From positions 62,001-126,000 of the forward strand of contig CACDWG010000006.1 in assembly GCA_902556425.1 (NCBI GenBank): 64,000 bases of DNA, written 5' to 3'. Of the stretch, positions 8,148-16,897 are shown piece after piece. Position 1 is the stretch's first letter, and every line of letters starts with the position of its first letter. A program made the position numbers and the translations under genes. The notes under the pieces are model-generated. The model searched no databases, was not told the origin of the DNA, and worked only from the letters and a program-made list of their open reading frames with translations. Source of the stretch: UBA4421 sp002704225 (GTDB taxonomy: Bacteria; Pseudomonadota; Gammaproteobacteria; Pseudomonadales; Azotimanducaceae).

Positions 8148-9980
8148 TTAACGAAGGTCTAACCCTTCCAGCTTACCGTCCTGACGCCAGTCGTCCAGCA
8201 TGCGGAAAAACTTGATCGGGCCGGCCCCAAACATATCCGAGAAAAACCCGCTGGTATTGTCGGTCTTGCCTTCGCTGTTGTAGTAACCCGGGGTGCATTC
8301 CCGATAGAAGCGCGCACCGGTATTGGCTGATTGACGAATGATCCCTACGTATTCCTCCTCTGCCGCAGCCGATGCCTCGACAGTAGGCGTACCGCGAGTT
8401 TTCGCCTCGCGCAGCACATGGGCAAGATGCTTAGCCTGTTCATTCAGCGCGTGTGGCACATTGACGGTGACAGCGGTTTGAGTGAACCCTAAGAAGAAGC
8501 AATTCGGGAAACCATGGCTGGTCAGGCCATGGAACGTGCGCAAGCCATCGCGCCAGTGATCACTCAAGGTTTGGTTGTTGCGGCCTACGATGTCGTAACC
8601 CGCTCTGCGAGTAAACGTGGTGCCCACTTCGAAGCCTGTGGCGAAAATCAGGCAATCCACTTCGTAGTGCTGATCTCCAACCTGAACACCGGTCGGGGTG
8701 AGACCGTCCACGCCCTTGCCTTGGGTATCCACGAGCGTGACGTTGTCGCGGTTGTATGTGTCCAAATACTCATCGTGGAAACACGGACGCTTACAGAACT
8801 GTCGGTACCAAGGTTTCAGACTTTCGGCCACGCTGGGGTCTTTGACGACGTCTTCTGCTCGGGCGCGGATGAAGTTCATCTTCTTGTAATCGGATAATTC
8901 CATGAGTTCGGCGCGCTCAGCGCCGGTCAGTCGCCGGCCCAGCTTGCGGCTCGCCAACTTAGCAGCGATACCGGTCAAATTCCGGAAGATATCGGTCCAG
9001 CCATCGTTGATTAAATCCACCTCTTGATCGCCGCCGCTGACCTGAATGTTGAAATTGTCCATGCGTTCTTTCTGCCAGCCCGGTTTCAGATTGGCTGCCC
9101 ACTCGGGATCGGTTTTGCCGTTGTTGCGCACGTCTATGGACGAAGGAGTGCGCTGAAAAACATACAGTTCCTTGGCCCATTCACCCAAGTGCGGAATACA
9201 CTGCACGCCGGTGGCGCCGGTGCCGATAATGCCAACACGCTTGTCTTTGAGGTTGCTCAGATTGCCGTAGGAGTTGCCGCCGGTGTACGCGTAGTCCCAG
9301 CGACTGGTGTGGAAGGTGTGACCTGTATAATCGTTGATGCCGGCGATGCCCGGTAGCTTGGGGCGACTCAACGGGCCGTTGGCCATGGCCACATAGCGCG
9401 CTCGCATCTTATCGCCACGGTCCGTTTCGATGATCCAGTGCTCGGTGTCCTCTTCCCACGTCAGGTTAGTGATACTCGTTTGTAGGCAGGCGTTGTCGTA
9501 TAGATCGTAGTGGCGGGCAATGCGTTTGCTGTGCTCGAGAATTTCTGGTGCGAAGGAATACTTATGCTCCGGCATGTAGTTCAGCTCTTCCAGCAAGGGC
9601 AGATAACAGTAGGACTCCACGTCACACATGGCACCAGGATAGCGGTTCCAATACCACGTGCCACCAAAGTCGCCGGCTTTTTCGATCATTCGAATATCGT
9701 TGAACCCTGCCTCTTTCATGCGCGCGGCCATCAACAGCCCGCCGAAGCCGCCACCAATGATGGCCATTTCCACGGTGTCGAAGAGGGGTTCTCGGGTGTA
9801 GCCAGGATCAACGTAGGGGTCGTCAACGTAGTGAGAGAATTCAGCGGTGACTTCTACGTATTGCTCGTTGGCGTCATCGCGCAGTCGCTTGTCGCGCTCT
9901 GCCAGATATTTCGCTTTGAGTGCTGCCGGGTCGAAGTCCAGTCCGCCCATGAGTTCCACGATATTCGCTTTTTCAGTCAC
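8148..9980 (-). CDS. Baeyer-Villiger flavin monooxygenase
   Basis: 610 residues. It has the FAD Rossmann motif (GGGFGG), the type I Baeyer-Villiger fingerprint (YTGHTFHTSRWD, matching FxGxxxHxxxW) and the NADPH Rossmann motif (GTGATG) in the expected order. The enzyme inserts oxygen next to a carbonyl, turning ketones into esters or lactones, in the cytoplasm. The GTG at 9980 is chosen because GGGAGAG precedes it and because the further 41 upstream residues look non-coding. The N-terminal extension of about 80 residues before the FAD motif is typical of BVMOs acting on larger substrates. It is divergent from an MDR reductase. Confidence 0.92.
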   Translation of the reverse strand: MTEKANIVELMGGLDFDPAALKAKYLAERDKRLRDDANEQYVEVTAEFSHYVDDPYVDPGYTREPLFDTVEMAIIGGGFGGLLMAARMKEAGFNDIRMIEKAGDFGGTWYWNRYPGAMCDVESYCYLPLLEELNYMPEHKYSFAPEILEHSKRIARHYDLYDNACLQTSITNLTWEEDTEHWIIETDRGDKMRARYVAMANGPLSRPKLPGIAGINDYTGHTFHTSRWDYAYTGGNSYGNLSNLKDKRVGIIGTGATGVQCIPHLGEWAKELYVFQRTPSSIDVRNNGKTDPEWAANLKPGWQKERMDNFNIQVSGGDQEVDLINDGWTDIFRNLTGIAAKLASRKLGRRLTGAERAELMELSDYKKMNFIRARAEDVVKDPSVAESLKPWYRQFCKRPCFHDEYLDTYNRDNVTLVDTQGKGVDGLTPTGVQVGDQHYEVDCLIFATGFEVGTTFTRRAGYDIVGRNNQTLSDHWRDGLRTFHGLTSHGFPNCFFLGFTQTAVTVNVPHALNEQAKHLAHVLREAKTRGTPTVEASAAAEEEYVGIIRQSANTGARFYRECTPGYYNSEGKTDNTSGFFSDMFGAGPIKFFRMLDDWRQDGKLEGLDLR

Positions 9981-10116
9981 CCGATATCTCTCCCAATGTT
10001 TGATCTCCCTACGGTTATACAAAGGAATCCGTCTGAAGAAAAGAGAGCCAATGTGGGCATAATGTCGGGTGCTCGAGGCCGAATCCTCGCCGGAAATGAA
10101 CAACTTGAGATTGGCA

Positions 10117-11160
10117 ATGAAAAATGAACTGTGGCGTCTGGCCAGAAAACCTCCTCATGGCTGGCCTGAACTGGAAGATTTCCGCTGGTGCGAAGAGATC
10201 GCTCCGGAACCAGCCGTCAACCAGATGCTGACGCGCACCATCTATCTGTCCCTCGATCCCTATCAGTGGGGACGGCGGCGCGGTGGTACCGAATCACCCG
10301 GAGATGTCTGTCACGGCCGCACGGTATCTCAGGTTGTTTCCAGTCGTTTGCCGGGCTACAGCGAAGGAGACTTTGTATTCAATACCAATGGCTGGCAGCA
10401 ATATGGTTTGTCCGGTGACAACATCGATGTGTTCGGCTACATGTTTCCGCGCAAGCTCGACCCGGATCAGGCACCGATCTCTACTGCCATTGGTGTGATG
10501 GGTATGTTGGGTCTTACGGCGTATTCTGGATTGATCGTCCAATGTGTTCCCCAGCCCGGAGAGACCGTGGTGGTTTCTGCCGCCTCTGGCGGCGTCGGGC
10601 AGGTGGTTGCCCAACTGGGACGCCTCTACGGATGTCGGGTGGTGGCCATTGCGGGGTCCGACGAGAAGTTGGCCTATCTGCAAACCCTGGGGGCGGATGC
10701 GGCGGTATCCCATCGCTCTGAGAATTTTGCCGATGAGCTTAGGCGGGCGTGTCCAGACGGCTGCGATATCTATTTTGAAAACGTCGGCGGACCGGTATTC
10801 GATGCCGTGCTGCCGCTGTTAAACCCACGCGCACGGATTTCGCTTTGCGGCCTGATTTCCCAGTACGGCAATGTTGATGGTGGTGATCCCCGTGCCCAGT
10901 GGCGGGCGCGAGGCGCTCAGACATTTGAGCGACAGCAGGTGCAGGTGCACGACTTGTTCGTGGGTAATTTCGTGGCGGACTATCAAGACCGTTTTCTGCA
11001 GGAGATGGGAGGTTATGTTCGCAGCGGTGAGGTGGGCTATCTCGAAGACAAGCGCGACGGCCTGCAGTTGGCTCCTGACGTTTTTGCCCAAATGTTGCGG
11101 GGTGATAACTTTGGTAAGACCTTGATGGTGGTGTCGCAAGATCCGACATTGGCGGGTTAG
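10117..11160 (+). CDS. NADP-dependent MDR oxidoreductase (prostaglandin/alkenal reductase type)
   Basis: 347 residues of the zinc-free medium-chain dehydrogenase/reductase family, like bacterial CurA or mammalian PTGR enzymes that reduce carbon-carbon double bonds of enones. The nucleotide-binding AASGGVGQVVAQLGR motif, the GSDEKLAYLQTLGAD segment and the NVGG motif are present. Start candidates are ATG at 10096 or 10117; the latter lines up with the family opening (K-N-x-x-W-x-L-A-R-K-P). Divergently placed with the Baeyer-Villiger gene across about 135 bases, it could act on the same enone/ketone series. MFS and CoA-transferase genes follow on the same strand. Confidence 0.85.
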   Translation: MKNELWRLARKPPHGWPELEDFRWCEEIAPEPAVNQMLTRTIYLSLDPYQWGRRRGGTESPGDVCHGRTVSQVVSSRLPGYSEGDFVFNTNGWQQYGLSGDNIDVFGYMFPRKLDPDQAPISTAIGVMGMLGLTAYSGLIVQCVPQPGETVVVSAASGGVGQVVAQLGRLYGCRVVAIAGSDEKLAYLQTLGADAAVSHRSENFADELRRACPDGCDIYFENVGGPVFDAVLPLLNPRARISLCGLISQYGNVDGGDPRAQWRARGAQTFERQQVQVHDLFVGNFVADYQDRFLQEMGGYVRSGEVGYLEDKRDGLQLAPDVFAQMLRGDNFGKTLMVVSQDPTLAG

Positions 11161-11266
11161 GGCTCCCTGAGATGCTGTATTCAAGGGTGTAGGGGTAGGC
11201 GACAGCCGCGCCTTGCTGGGTTACCTTCGGGCGTTGGGATAAAAACGGGCAATGTCTGGAGGGAAC

Positions 11267-12556
11267 ATGTCTGAAGTGAATGCCACGAGAGACGGGTTCT
11301 GGCAAACCCGCTACTCAATCATCGCTATGTGTTTTGCGGCGACCTTTGTCTGCTACATCGACCGGGTCAATATTTCCGTGGCCATCATTCCTATGGCCGA
11401 AGATTACGGTTGGAATTTGGAAACCCAAGGCTACATTTTGTCCTCGTTCTACATCGGCTACTTGCTGATGCAGATCGGTGGAGGCCGGCTCGCGGATACG
11501 TTCGGCGGCAAGGTCGTTCTGGGAGTTGGGGTGCTGATTTGGTCGTTGTTTACGCTGATTACTCCTTGGGCGGCCATGGGCGGCTTAATGATGTTGTATC
11601 TCGCCAGAATTGGCATGGGTCTCGGCGAGGCGGTGACCTTTCCTTCGGTATATAGCTTGGTGACGCGATGGTTTCCGGCGGGCGAAACCGCCAAGGCCAT
11701 AGCCTTCAACGCCAGCGCGATTCCTATCGGTACCGTATTTGCGCTGATCGTCACCCCGCTGATCGTGACCTACTTGGGTTGGGAGTGGGCGTTCTACCTG
11801 TTTGGGTTGGTTGGTGTGTTCTGGTTCGCTGCGTGGCAGTACATTGTCAGCACACGCCCCCAAGATCATCCGCGCATTTCTGCAGCGGAACTGGATTACA
11901 TCAAGAGTAACGCCCGTTTCAGCGAAGCCGCAGAAGATCAGGAAACGCCGCCTATTTGGGTGTTTCTGAAAAGCAAAGCGGTGTGGGCAATTTTAGTCGC
12001 GCATTTTTGCAACAACTGGACTCTCTATGTGATCCTGTCTTGGCTGCCCAAGTATGTGAACGAGGGTCTTGGCGTGCCGTTCACTGATATCGGCTACGTG
12101 GCCATGCTGCCTCATATCACCTCCTTTCTGTGTTTGAACGTTGCCGGTAACATTGCAGACCGTATGATCGTCAGCGGGATGAGCGTTACCCGGGTAAGAA
12201 AAATTATGCAGACCATTGCCTTCGGTGGTTTGGCCGCCTGTTTGTTGCTGGTCACCACGGTGGATACGGTATGGGCTGCCATTGGCATTCTTTGCTTGGG
12301 TAAACTGTTTGGTGCCGCGGGCATTGGCGGGTTCAACGTGAATCATATGGATGTAGCCCCCAGACACGCAGGCACGTTGATGGGCATCACAAATACTGCG
12401 GGTACCATTCCGGGGATTGTTGGAGTCGCCGTCACGGGTTTGATTCTGGAATACACCGGGTCGTGGGATCTGGTCTTTCAAGTCACCGCCGGTGTGACCC
12501 TGTTTGGTATGATCTTCTACCTGCTGTTTGCCAGCGGTGAAAAAGAATTTGATTAA
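11267..12556 (+). CDS. MFS transporter, anion:cation symporter (ACS) family
   Basis: 429 residues with about twelve hydrophobic helices. The opening CYIDRVNISVAIIPMAEDYGW and SSFYIGYLLMQIGGGRLAD, and GMGLGEAVTFPSVYSLVTRWFP in helix 4, are characteristic of the ACS family that imports organic anions such as phthalate, hexuronates or galactonate. ATG at 11267 is used because GGAGGGAAC precedes it, rather than the ATG at 11252. It lies 40 bases before a family III CoA-transferase, suggesting that the imported acid is next converted to a CoA ester. Confidence 0.88.
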   Translation: MSEVNATRDGFWQTRYSIIAMCFAATFVCYIDRVNISVAIIPMAEDYGWNLETQGYILSSFYIGYLLMQIGGGRLADTFGGKVVLGVGVLIWSLFTLITPWAAMGGLMMLYLARIGMGLGEAVTFPSVYSLVTRWFPAGETAKAIAFNASAIPIGTVFALIVTPLIVTYLGWEWAFYLFGLVGVFWFAAWQYIVSTRPQDHPRISAAELDYIKSNARFSEAAEDQETPPIWVFLKSKAVWAILVAHFCNNWTLYVILSWLPKYVNEGLGVPFTDIGYVAMLPHITSFLCLNVAGNIADRMIVSGMSVTRVRKIMQTIAFGGLAACLLLVTTVDTVWAAIGILCLGKLFGAAGIGGFNVNHMDVAPRHAGTLMGITNTAGTIPGIVGVAVTGLILEYTGSWDLVFQVTAGVTLFGMIFYLLFASGEKEFD

Positions 12557-12595
12557 ACCCGACTGAATAGCGTCGATGAGGAGTATGTCTCGACC

Positions 12596-13795
12596 GTGTT
12601 GAAGTTGCTTGAAGGCATCAAAGTGGTGGATTTCACCACGGTGGTGCTGGGACCGTATGCCACCCAGTTTCTCGGTGACTTTGGGGCGCAAGTTACGAAA
12701 GTCGAGCCTCTTGAGGGTGATGGCTTTCGTGCGGTGCGCCCGGGCCCCAGTGCAGACATAGGTGCAGGCTTTGCGAACTTCAATCGCAACAAACGCAGTA
12801 TGGCCTTGGATCTGAAGCAGCCGGCTGGCCAAGATGTGCTGGCTCGATTGGTCAAGGACGCAGATGTGGTAGTACACAACATGCGCGGTATGTCGGCACG
12901 TGCGCTGGGTATTTCCTATGAGCAGATCAAGCTGATCAAGCCAGATATCGTGCATTGTTGGTCGCCGGGGTTTGCCAGTCATGGGCCAGATGCAAACAGC
13001 CCGGCGTACGACGACATTATTCAGGCGCGCTCGGGTATTGCTGCGCTCAACGCCGATGCGGACGACGCACCGCAGTTCTTGCGTAGTATTGTGTGCGACA
13101 AGGTTGTGGGGCTGCATCTGGCGCTGGCGATCGCCGCTGCCTTAGTGCATCGGCTCCGCACAGGCGAGGGGCAAAGCATCGAGGTGCCCATGCTGGAAAC
13201 CATGACCAGCTTTATGATGGCGGAGCACCTTGCCGGTCACACGATGGTGCCAGCCCAAGGGGAGATCGGTTACCAGCGATTGATGTCACCAAACCGTCGT
13301 CCGTTTAAAACCGCTGACGGCTATATGGCGATCATGCCGTATAACACGAAGCAGTGGGTTCGATTCTTGACTCTGGTTGAAGAAGATCAACTGGCAGCTT
13401 CGGACTGGATTCTCGACGGTGCCGCGCGCTCGCATCGTATTGATGAGCTCTACGAACTCATTGCTCGAGTTGCGCCAAGTAGAACCAATGACCAATGGCT
13501 AGACGCGCTGAAAAGTTATGATGTGCCTTGCGCGGTGGTGAATTCCTTACAAGAGATATTTGCTGATGACCAGCTGGCCGCCTCAGGGATCTTGCAAACC
13601 ATGGACGATGCGGAGTTGGGCAGCCTGCGCTATTTGCAGCCGGGTTTCTTCTCCGACGCGGCGCAACCGGTTGCGCCGCGTAGAGCGCCTCATTTGGGCG
13701 AGCACGGTCGTGAAATTCTTGCCGAACTTGGTGTGGCAGAGGCGGATATTCAGCGGCTCATCGCAGACCGCGTGGTCGGTGACAGCGCTGAATAA
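12596..13795 (+). CDS. Family III CoA-transferase (CaiB/BaiF type)
   Basis: 399 residues, close to the normal length. It transfers CoA between carboxylic acids. The opening GIKVVDFTTVVLGPYATQFL, the RNKRSM motif, and the PAYDDIIQARSGI segment that carries the catalytic aspartate are all in place, and the C-terminal RRAPHLGEH motif is intact. GTG at 12596 is the only good in-frame start. The gene follows the MFS permease by 40 bases and converges on a VOC gene 6 bases away. The acyl partner is not evident. Confidence 0.88.
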   Translation: MLKLLEGIKVVDFTTVVLGPYATQFLGDFGAQVTKVEPLEGDGFRAVRPGPSADIGAGFANFNRNKRSMALDLKQPAGQDVLARLVKDADVVVHNMRGMSARALGISYEQIKLIKPDIVHCWSPGFASHGPDANSPAYDDIIQARSGIAALNADADDAPQFLRSIVCDKVVGLHLALAIAAALVHRLRTGEGQSIEVPMLETMTSFMMAEHLAGHTMVPAQGEIGYQRLMSPNRRPFKTADGYMAIMPYNTKQWVRFLTLVEEDQLAASDWILDGAARSHRIDELYELIARVAPSRTNDQWLDALKSYDVPCAVVNSLQEIFADDQLAASGILQTMDDAELGSLRYLQPGFFSDAAQPVAPRRAPHLGEHGREILAELGVAEADIQRLIADRVVGDSAE

Positions 13796-13801
13796 GACCC
13801 G

Positions 13802-14581
13802 TTAGCCGTCAATTAAATGCCAGCGCGTGCCACAGATCATGACCTGATCATCGCTGATGTAGCCATCGCGCGCCTTGGCTTCCCGCAGAATGTGTTCACG
13901 ATCCGCTACGGTAATATCCAATCCTCCCAAGCCTGGGCCCCGCCCGTCGGTTATCGGGACGAAGCGCAGAGTGGCATTGTTGAACGAAAGACACGGCTGC
14001 CCGGCGGCATTGGTCTCTACCGCGAGGTCCGTACACTGTCCCCAGAGTGCTGCCAGCGCTTCAGGATCATCACCCTGTAGCTCCACACCGACGAAGTCCG
14101 TGGTGACATCCTGTTTGACTTGGTCTTCCCAGCCGAATCCGCCCACGGGATTCCAGCGGCCGTTGAAGTCCTCGTCTTTGTCGTATTCCAGCTCCAAAAA
14201 AGCTGCCTTCAAATCTCCGGGATGCAGTTGGGTCAGTGTCCATTGTTCGCTGCTGTGTTCGTGGGCAACCCGCACACCGGCATCGATGGCCCGCTGACGC
14301 AGGCGCTGGTGTTCGGCATAGGTGTCAATTTGGGTGATGACCATGTAGCCGCCATCCCCGTTCCGACGTTGCAGGTAGCGCCCGCCGGCGGTGTTGTCTT
14401 GAATTGGCGCAACGACCTCGAGAAAGTTCCGGCCTACAGGCATGAGGTTGTTCTCTAGACCAAAGGTTTTTACGCCCGGGTCAACATAGCAGCTGTTGAT
14501 GCCCAAGACGCATCGCAGATCATCAACAACCTGTTGAATGTCCTGAGCCACCAAACAAATTTGTCGAAGTTGAATCGTCAT
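13802..14581 (-). CDS. VOC-superfamily (glyoxalase-like) protein
   Basis: 259 residues with two beta-alpha-beta-beta-beta modules typical of the vicinal oxygen chelate superfamily. The first begins IRQ/LRQICLVAQDIQQVVDDL and contains NFLEVVAPI. The second begins near residue 150 (DFVGVELQGDDPEALAALW) and ends GGLDITVADREHILREA. Candidate metal ligands are a glutamate in FLEVV and scattered histidines; the pattern is weak. ATG at 14581 is preferred because GGGAGGG precedes it. A dienoyl-CoA-isomerase-like gene lies 25 bases upstream on the same strand, so the two are likely one operon. Confidence 0.75.
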   Translation of the reverse strand: MTIQLRQICLVAQDIQQVVDDLRCVLGINSCYVDPGVKTFGLENNLMPVGRNFLEVVAPIQDNTAGGRYLQRRNGDGGYMVITQIDTYAEHQRLRQRAIDAGVRVAHEHSSEQWTLTQLHPGDLKAAFLELEYDKDEDFNGRWNPVGGFGWEDQVKQDVTTDFVGVELQGDDPEALAALWGQCTDLAVETNAAGQPCLSFNNATLRFVPITDGRGPGLGGLDITVADREHILREAKARDGYISDDQVMICGTRWHLIDG

Positions 14582-14606
14582 CGTTTTTCCCTCCCTTGAA
14601 TCCCGT

Positions 14607-15470
14607 TTAATGCGAACCGAAACTTTTTTGGCGGCTCGGCAGCGGGACAAAGTCGCCGGAACGTTTTTCCGCATTGGCGACCATGGCCTCCTGCATCTCT
14701 TGGCTTTGTAAAAACGAGGCGTTCCAGATAGCGATATAGTCCAACGTATCAGCCGTTGTGTGATCCTTGGAGTAGTTGATCATGTGTTTGCAGCCATAGA
14801 CGGCCAGCGGTGCCTTGGAGGCTATTTCTGCAGCGATATCCATGACTTCGTCGAGCATTTCTTCGTGGCTGGCAAAAACACGGTTAACCAAGCCTGTGCT
14901 GTAGGCTTCATCAGCGGCCATGCGTCTTCCGGTATAGGCTAATTCGCGCACCAGTCCCTCTGGCATTTGCTGCACCAGTCGGGGGAACGTACCGACGTCT
15001 GCGGTCATTCCGATGTTGATCTCGAAGATCGTGAAAAAGGCGTCTTGGGTGCAGTAGCGCATGTCACAGGCGGTCACCATATCCAATCCGCCACCCACAC
15101 AGCCGCCTTGAATGGCGGCCAATACTGGCAATCTGCAGGCTTCTAACGCGTTAAAGGCGGCTTGGGTTTTGCGCGCGGTATCGTAAAAAGCTGCCCCATG
15201 ACGAATGCGCTCGCGCTTGGCTTCATCGGCATTTGGATGGCTTTTGGGTGTAAAGGCGTTTAAGTCCATGCCTGCGGTAAAGACCGGGCCACTGGAAGAA
15301 ATGACGATGACCCGAGCCTTGGCTCCGTCGTCTATGTCCTGCACAACGTTGGGCAGATCCTCCCAAAACGACGGAATCATACTGTTGCGCTTGTCGGGTC
15401 GGTTTAGGCAGATGTGTGCGATATCGTTTTCAATAGTGAGGTCGAAGGTTTCAAAATGCTGCTGCGTCAT
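14607..15470 (-). CDS. Delta3,5-delta2,4-dienoyl-CoA isomerase-like crotonase
   Basis: 287 residues of the crotonase fold. The oxyanion motif FTAGMDLNAF, the AIQGGCVGGGLDMVTACDMR segment, and then FEINIGMTADVGTFPRL match the ECH1 dienoyl-CoA isomerases, in which an Asp and a Glu of the E...ADVGT block catalyse the double-bond shift. The following ELAYTGRRMAADEA is also typical of ECH1. ATG at 15470 is chosen; the frame runs 71 codons further upstream without family similarity. Such enzymes help to degrade unsaturated fatty acids with odd-numbered double bonds. It precedes the VOC gene in an apparent operon. Confidence 0.82.
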   Translation of the reverse strand: MTQQHFETFDLTIENDIAHICLNRPDKRNSMIPSFWEDLPNVVQDIDDGAKARVIVISSSGPVFTAGMDLNAFTPKSHPNADEAKRERIRHGAAFYDTARKTQAAFNALEACRLPVLAAIQGGCVGGGLDMVTACDMRYCTQDAFFTIFEINIGMTADVGTFPRLVQQMPEGLVRELAYTGRRMAADEAYSTGLVNRVFASHEEMLDEVMDIAAEIASKAPLAVYGCKHMINYSKDHTTADTLDYIAIWNASFLQSQEMQEAMVANAEKRSGDFVPLPSRQKSFGSH

Positions 15471-15532
15471 GTCTTGGATCCTTTTGCCGATTGCATTAAA
15501 CCACTGAGTATAAGCACAGATCGGGTCTCTGG

Positions 15533-15916
15533 TTAGCCAAAGAACAGTTGATGCAGATAGCGCCCCGGAGCGAGAGTGAAGAGACCGGCAACCAAAATGC
15601 CGCCCACGTAAACGCCGATCATATGACCCTTGTGTGCCGCCACCTTGTGCTTTCTCGCGGCGATGTAGGCACTGGGTACGCAATACAGCACGACTAAGGA
15701 GAGCAGGTGAATCGCGCCAAAGTGACCCAGAACTTGCGGGCCGACCGTCGCAGGAATGAAGAGTGAAAACAGTGCTGTGGCCAACATCAGTGCCATGTAA
15801 GCCTTGCCCAGCAGACGATGGTAAGAGGTGCCCTTGGTCCGCAACAGAAGGTATGCGCCAATAACAGCGGCCGGTGCGACGGTGGCCAAGTGAAGGGACA
15901 TAACAGGCGTCAGCAT
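15533..15916 (-). CDS. DUF2306-type integral membrane protein
   Basis: 127 residues with four hydrophobic segments and small polar loops. It matches the general look of DUF2306 membrane proteins: an early HLATVAPAAVIGAYLLLRTKG, a central YHRLLGKAYMALM motif with a conserved His-Arg, and a C-terminal AARKHKVAAHKGHMIG loop with repeated histidines. These histidines suggest heme or metal contact, but the function is unknown. The start at 15916 removes an upstream stretch with poor similarity; an ATG a few codons downstream is also possible. It lies alone between two crotonase genes. Confidence 0.7.
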   Translation of the reverse strand: MLTPVMSLHLATVAPAAVIGAYLLLRTKGTSYHRLLGKAYMALMLATALFSLFIPATVGPQVLGHFGAIHLLSLVVLYCVPSAYIAARKHKVAAHKGHMIGVYVGGILVAGLFTLAPGRYLHQLFFG

Positions 15917-16054
15917 GACAATTACTCGGATGGTTTGCGCTGAGTGTAGTGGGATTGCTTTGAGAGGCAAGGGTGTTCGAACGGTGCTGAGGCCCTGTCT
16001 ATTGGCCTAGACCTTGATAAGCTCGACCCAGAAACGAATCAGGAGGAGAGACCC

Positions 16055-16897
16055 ATGACAGAACAAATAGATACAGGCACCGATGAATTGTTGGCAACTT
16101 TGCAGGCCGGAGTGTTGACGCTGACGATGAATCGGCCCGAAGCGCGCAACTCATTAACGGGCAAAATGACCACTGCATTGGCAGCACAATTGGAAAATGC
16201 GGAACTGAACGCCGATGTGCGTTGTGTGGTGCTTACCGGAGCAGGCAAAGGGTTTTGCGCCGGTGGCGACGTCAAGGGTATGGCGGCGCGCAGTGATGAT
16301 GTAGAAACCACCGGCGGTGCAGCTAAGGACACCATCGATGAAGCCGTGCACCGTCAACGCCTTGCCCAGCGGGCTACCGCCGGCAGGCTGTACAACATGC
16401 CGAAGCCAACGATTGCCGTGCTGCCCGGCGCGGCCGCGGGTGCTGGTCTGTCACTGGCCCTGGCCTGCGATATGCGCATCATGGCGAGTACGGCCATCAT
16501 GACCACGGCATTCGCCAAGGTCGGTTTTTCTGGTGACTACGGCGGTACGTTCTTTATGTCCCAACTGGTGGGCACGGCCAAGGCCAGACAACTCTACTTT
16601 TTGTCCGAACGGGTGAGCGCTCACGAGGCATTGGATCTTGGGCTGACGAACTGGGTGTGCGAGCCCGACGAGTTGGCGGCCAAGGCTGAAGAAGTTGCTG
16701 GCCAGCTCGCCACGGGACCTACCGTGGCCTATCGCTATATGAAAGAGAATTTTGCCCGGGCGCTGTCGTCGGGTGACCTGAACGACTGTCTTGATTTAGA
16801 GGCGACTCACCATCGGCAGTGTGGCCGCACCGAAGATCACCGGAACGCAACCAAGGCATTTGTTGAGAAGCGCAATCCGGTCTTTAACGGTCGGTAG
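16055..16897 (+). CDS. Enoyl-CoA hydratase/isomerase family protein (PaaG-like)
   Basis: 280 residues, crotonase fold, preceded by an excellent ribosome site (AGGAGGAGAG). The oxyanion motif GKGFCAGGDVKGM and the GAAAGAGLSLALACDMRIM segment are present. The usual hydratase glutamate pair is not: the catalytic region reads FAKVGFSGDYGGTFFMSQ, with an Asp before GGT as in PaaG-type isomerases. This points to an isomerase rather than a hydratase. Its last 14 bases overlap the end of modA on the opposite strand. Confidence 0.8.
   Translation: MTEQIDTGTDELLATLQAGVLTLTMNRPEARNSLTGKMTTALAAQLENAELNADVRCVVLTGAGKGFCAGGDVKGMAARSDDVETTGGAAKDTIDEAVHRQRLAQRATAGRLYNMPKPTIAVLPGAAAGAGLSLALACDMRIMASTAIMTTAFAKVGFSGDYGGTFFMSQLVGTAKARQLYFLSERVSAHEALDLGLTNWVCEPDELAAKAEEVAGQLATGPTVAYRYMKENFARALSSGDLNDCLDLEATHHRQCGRTEDHRNATKAFVEKRNPVFNGR

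Noticed and set aside
9510..10127. A 205-codon plus-strand frame
   Set aside because: It runs antisense to the Baeyer-Villiger monooxygenase, whose motifs are complete, and no independent support was found.
11993..13117. A 374-codon minus-strand frame
   Set aside because: It overlaps the MFS permease and CoA-transferase genes, has no family motif and is a shadow of the plus-strand coding sequence.
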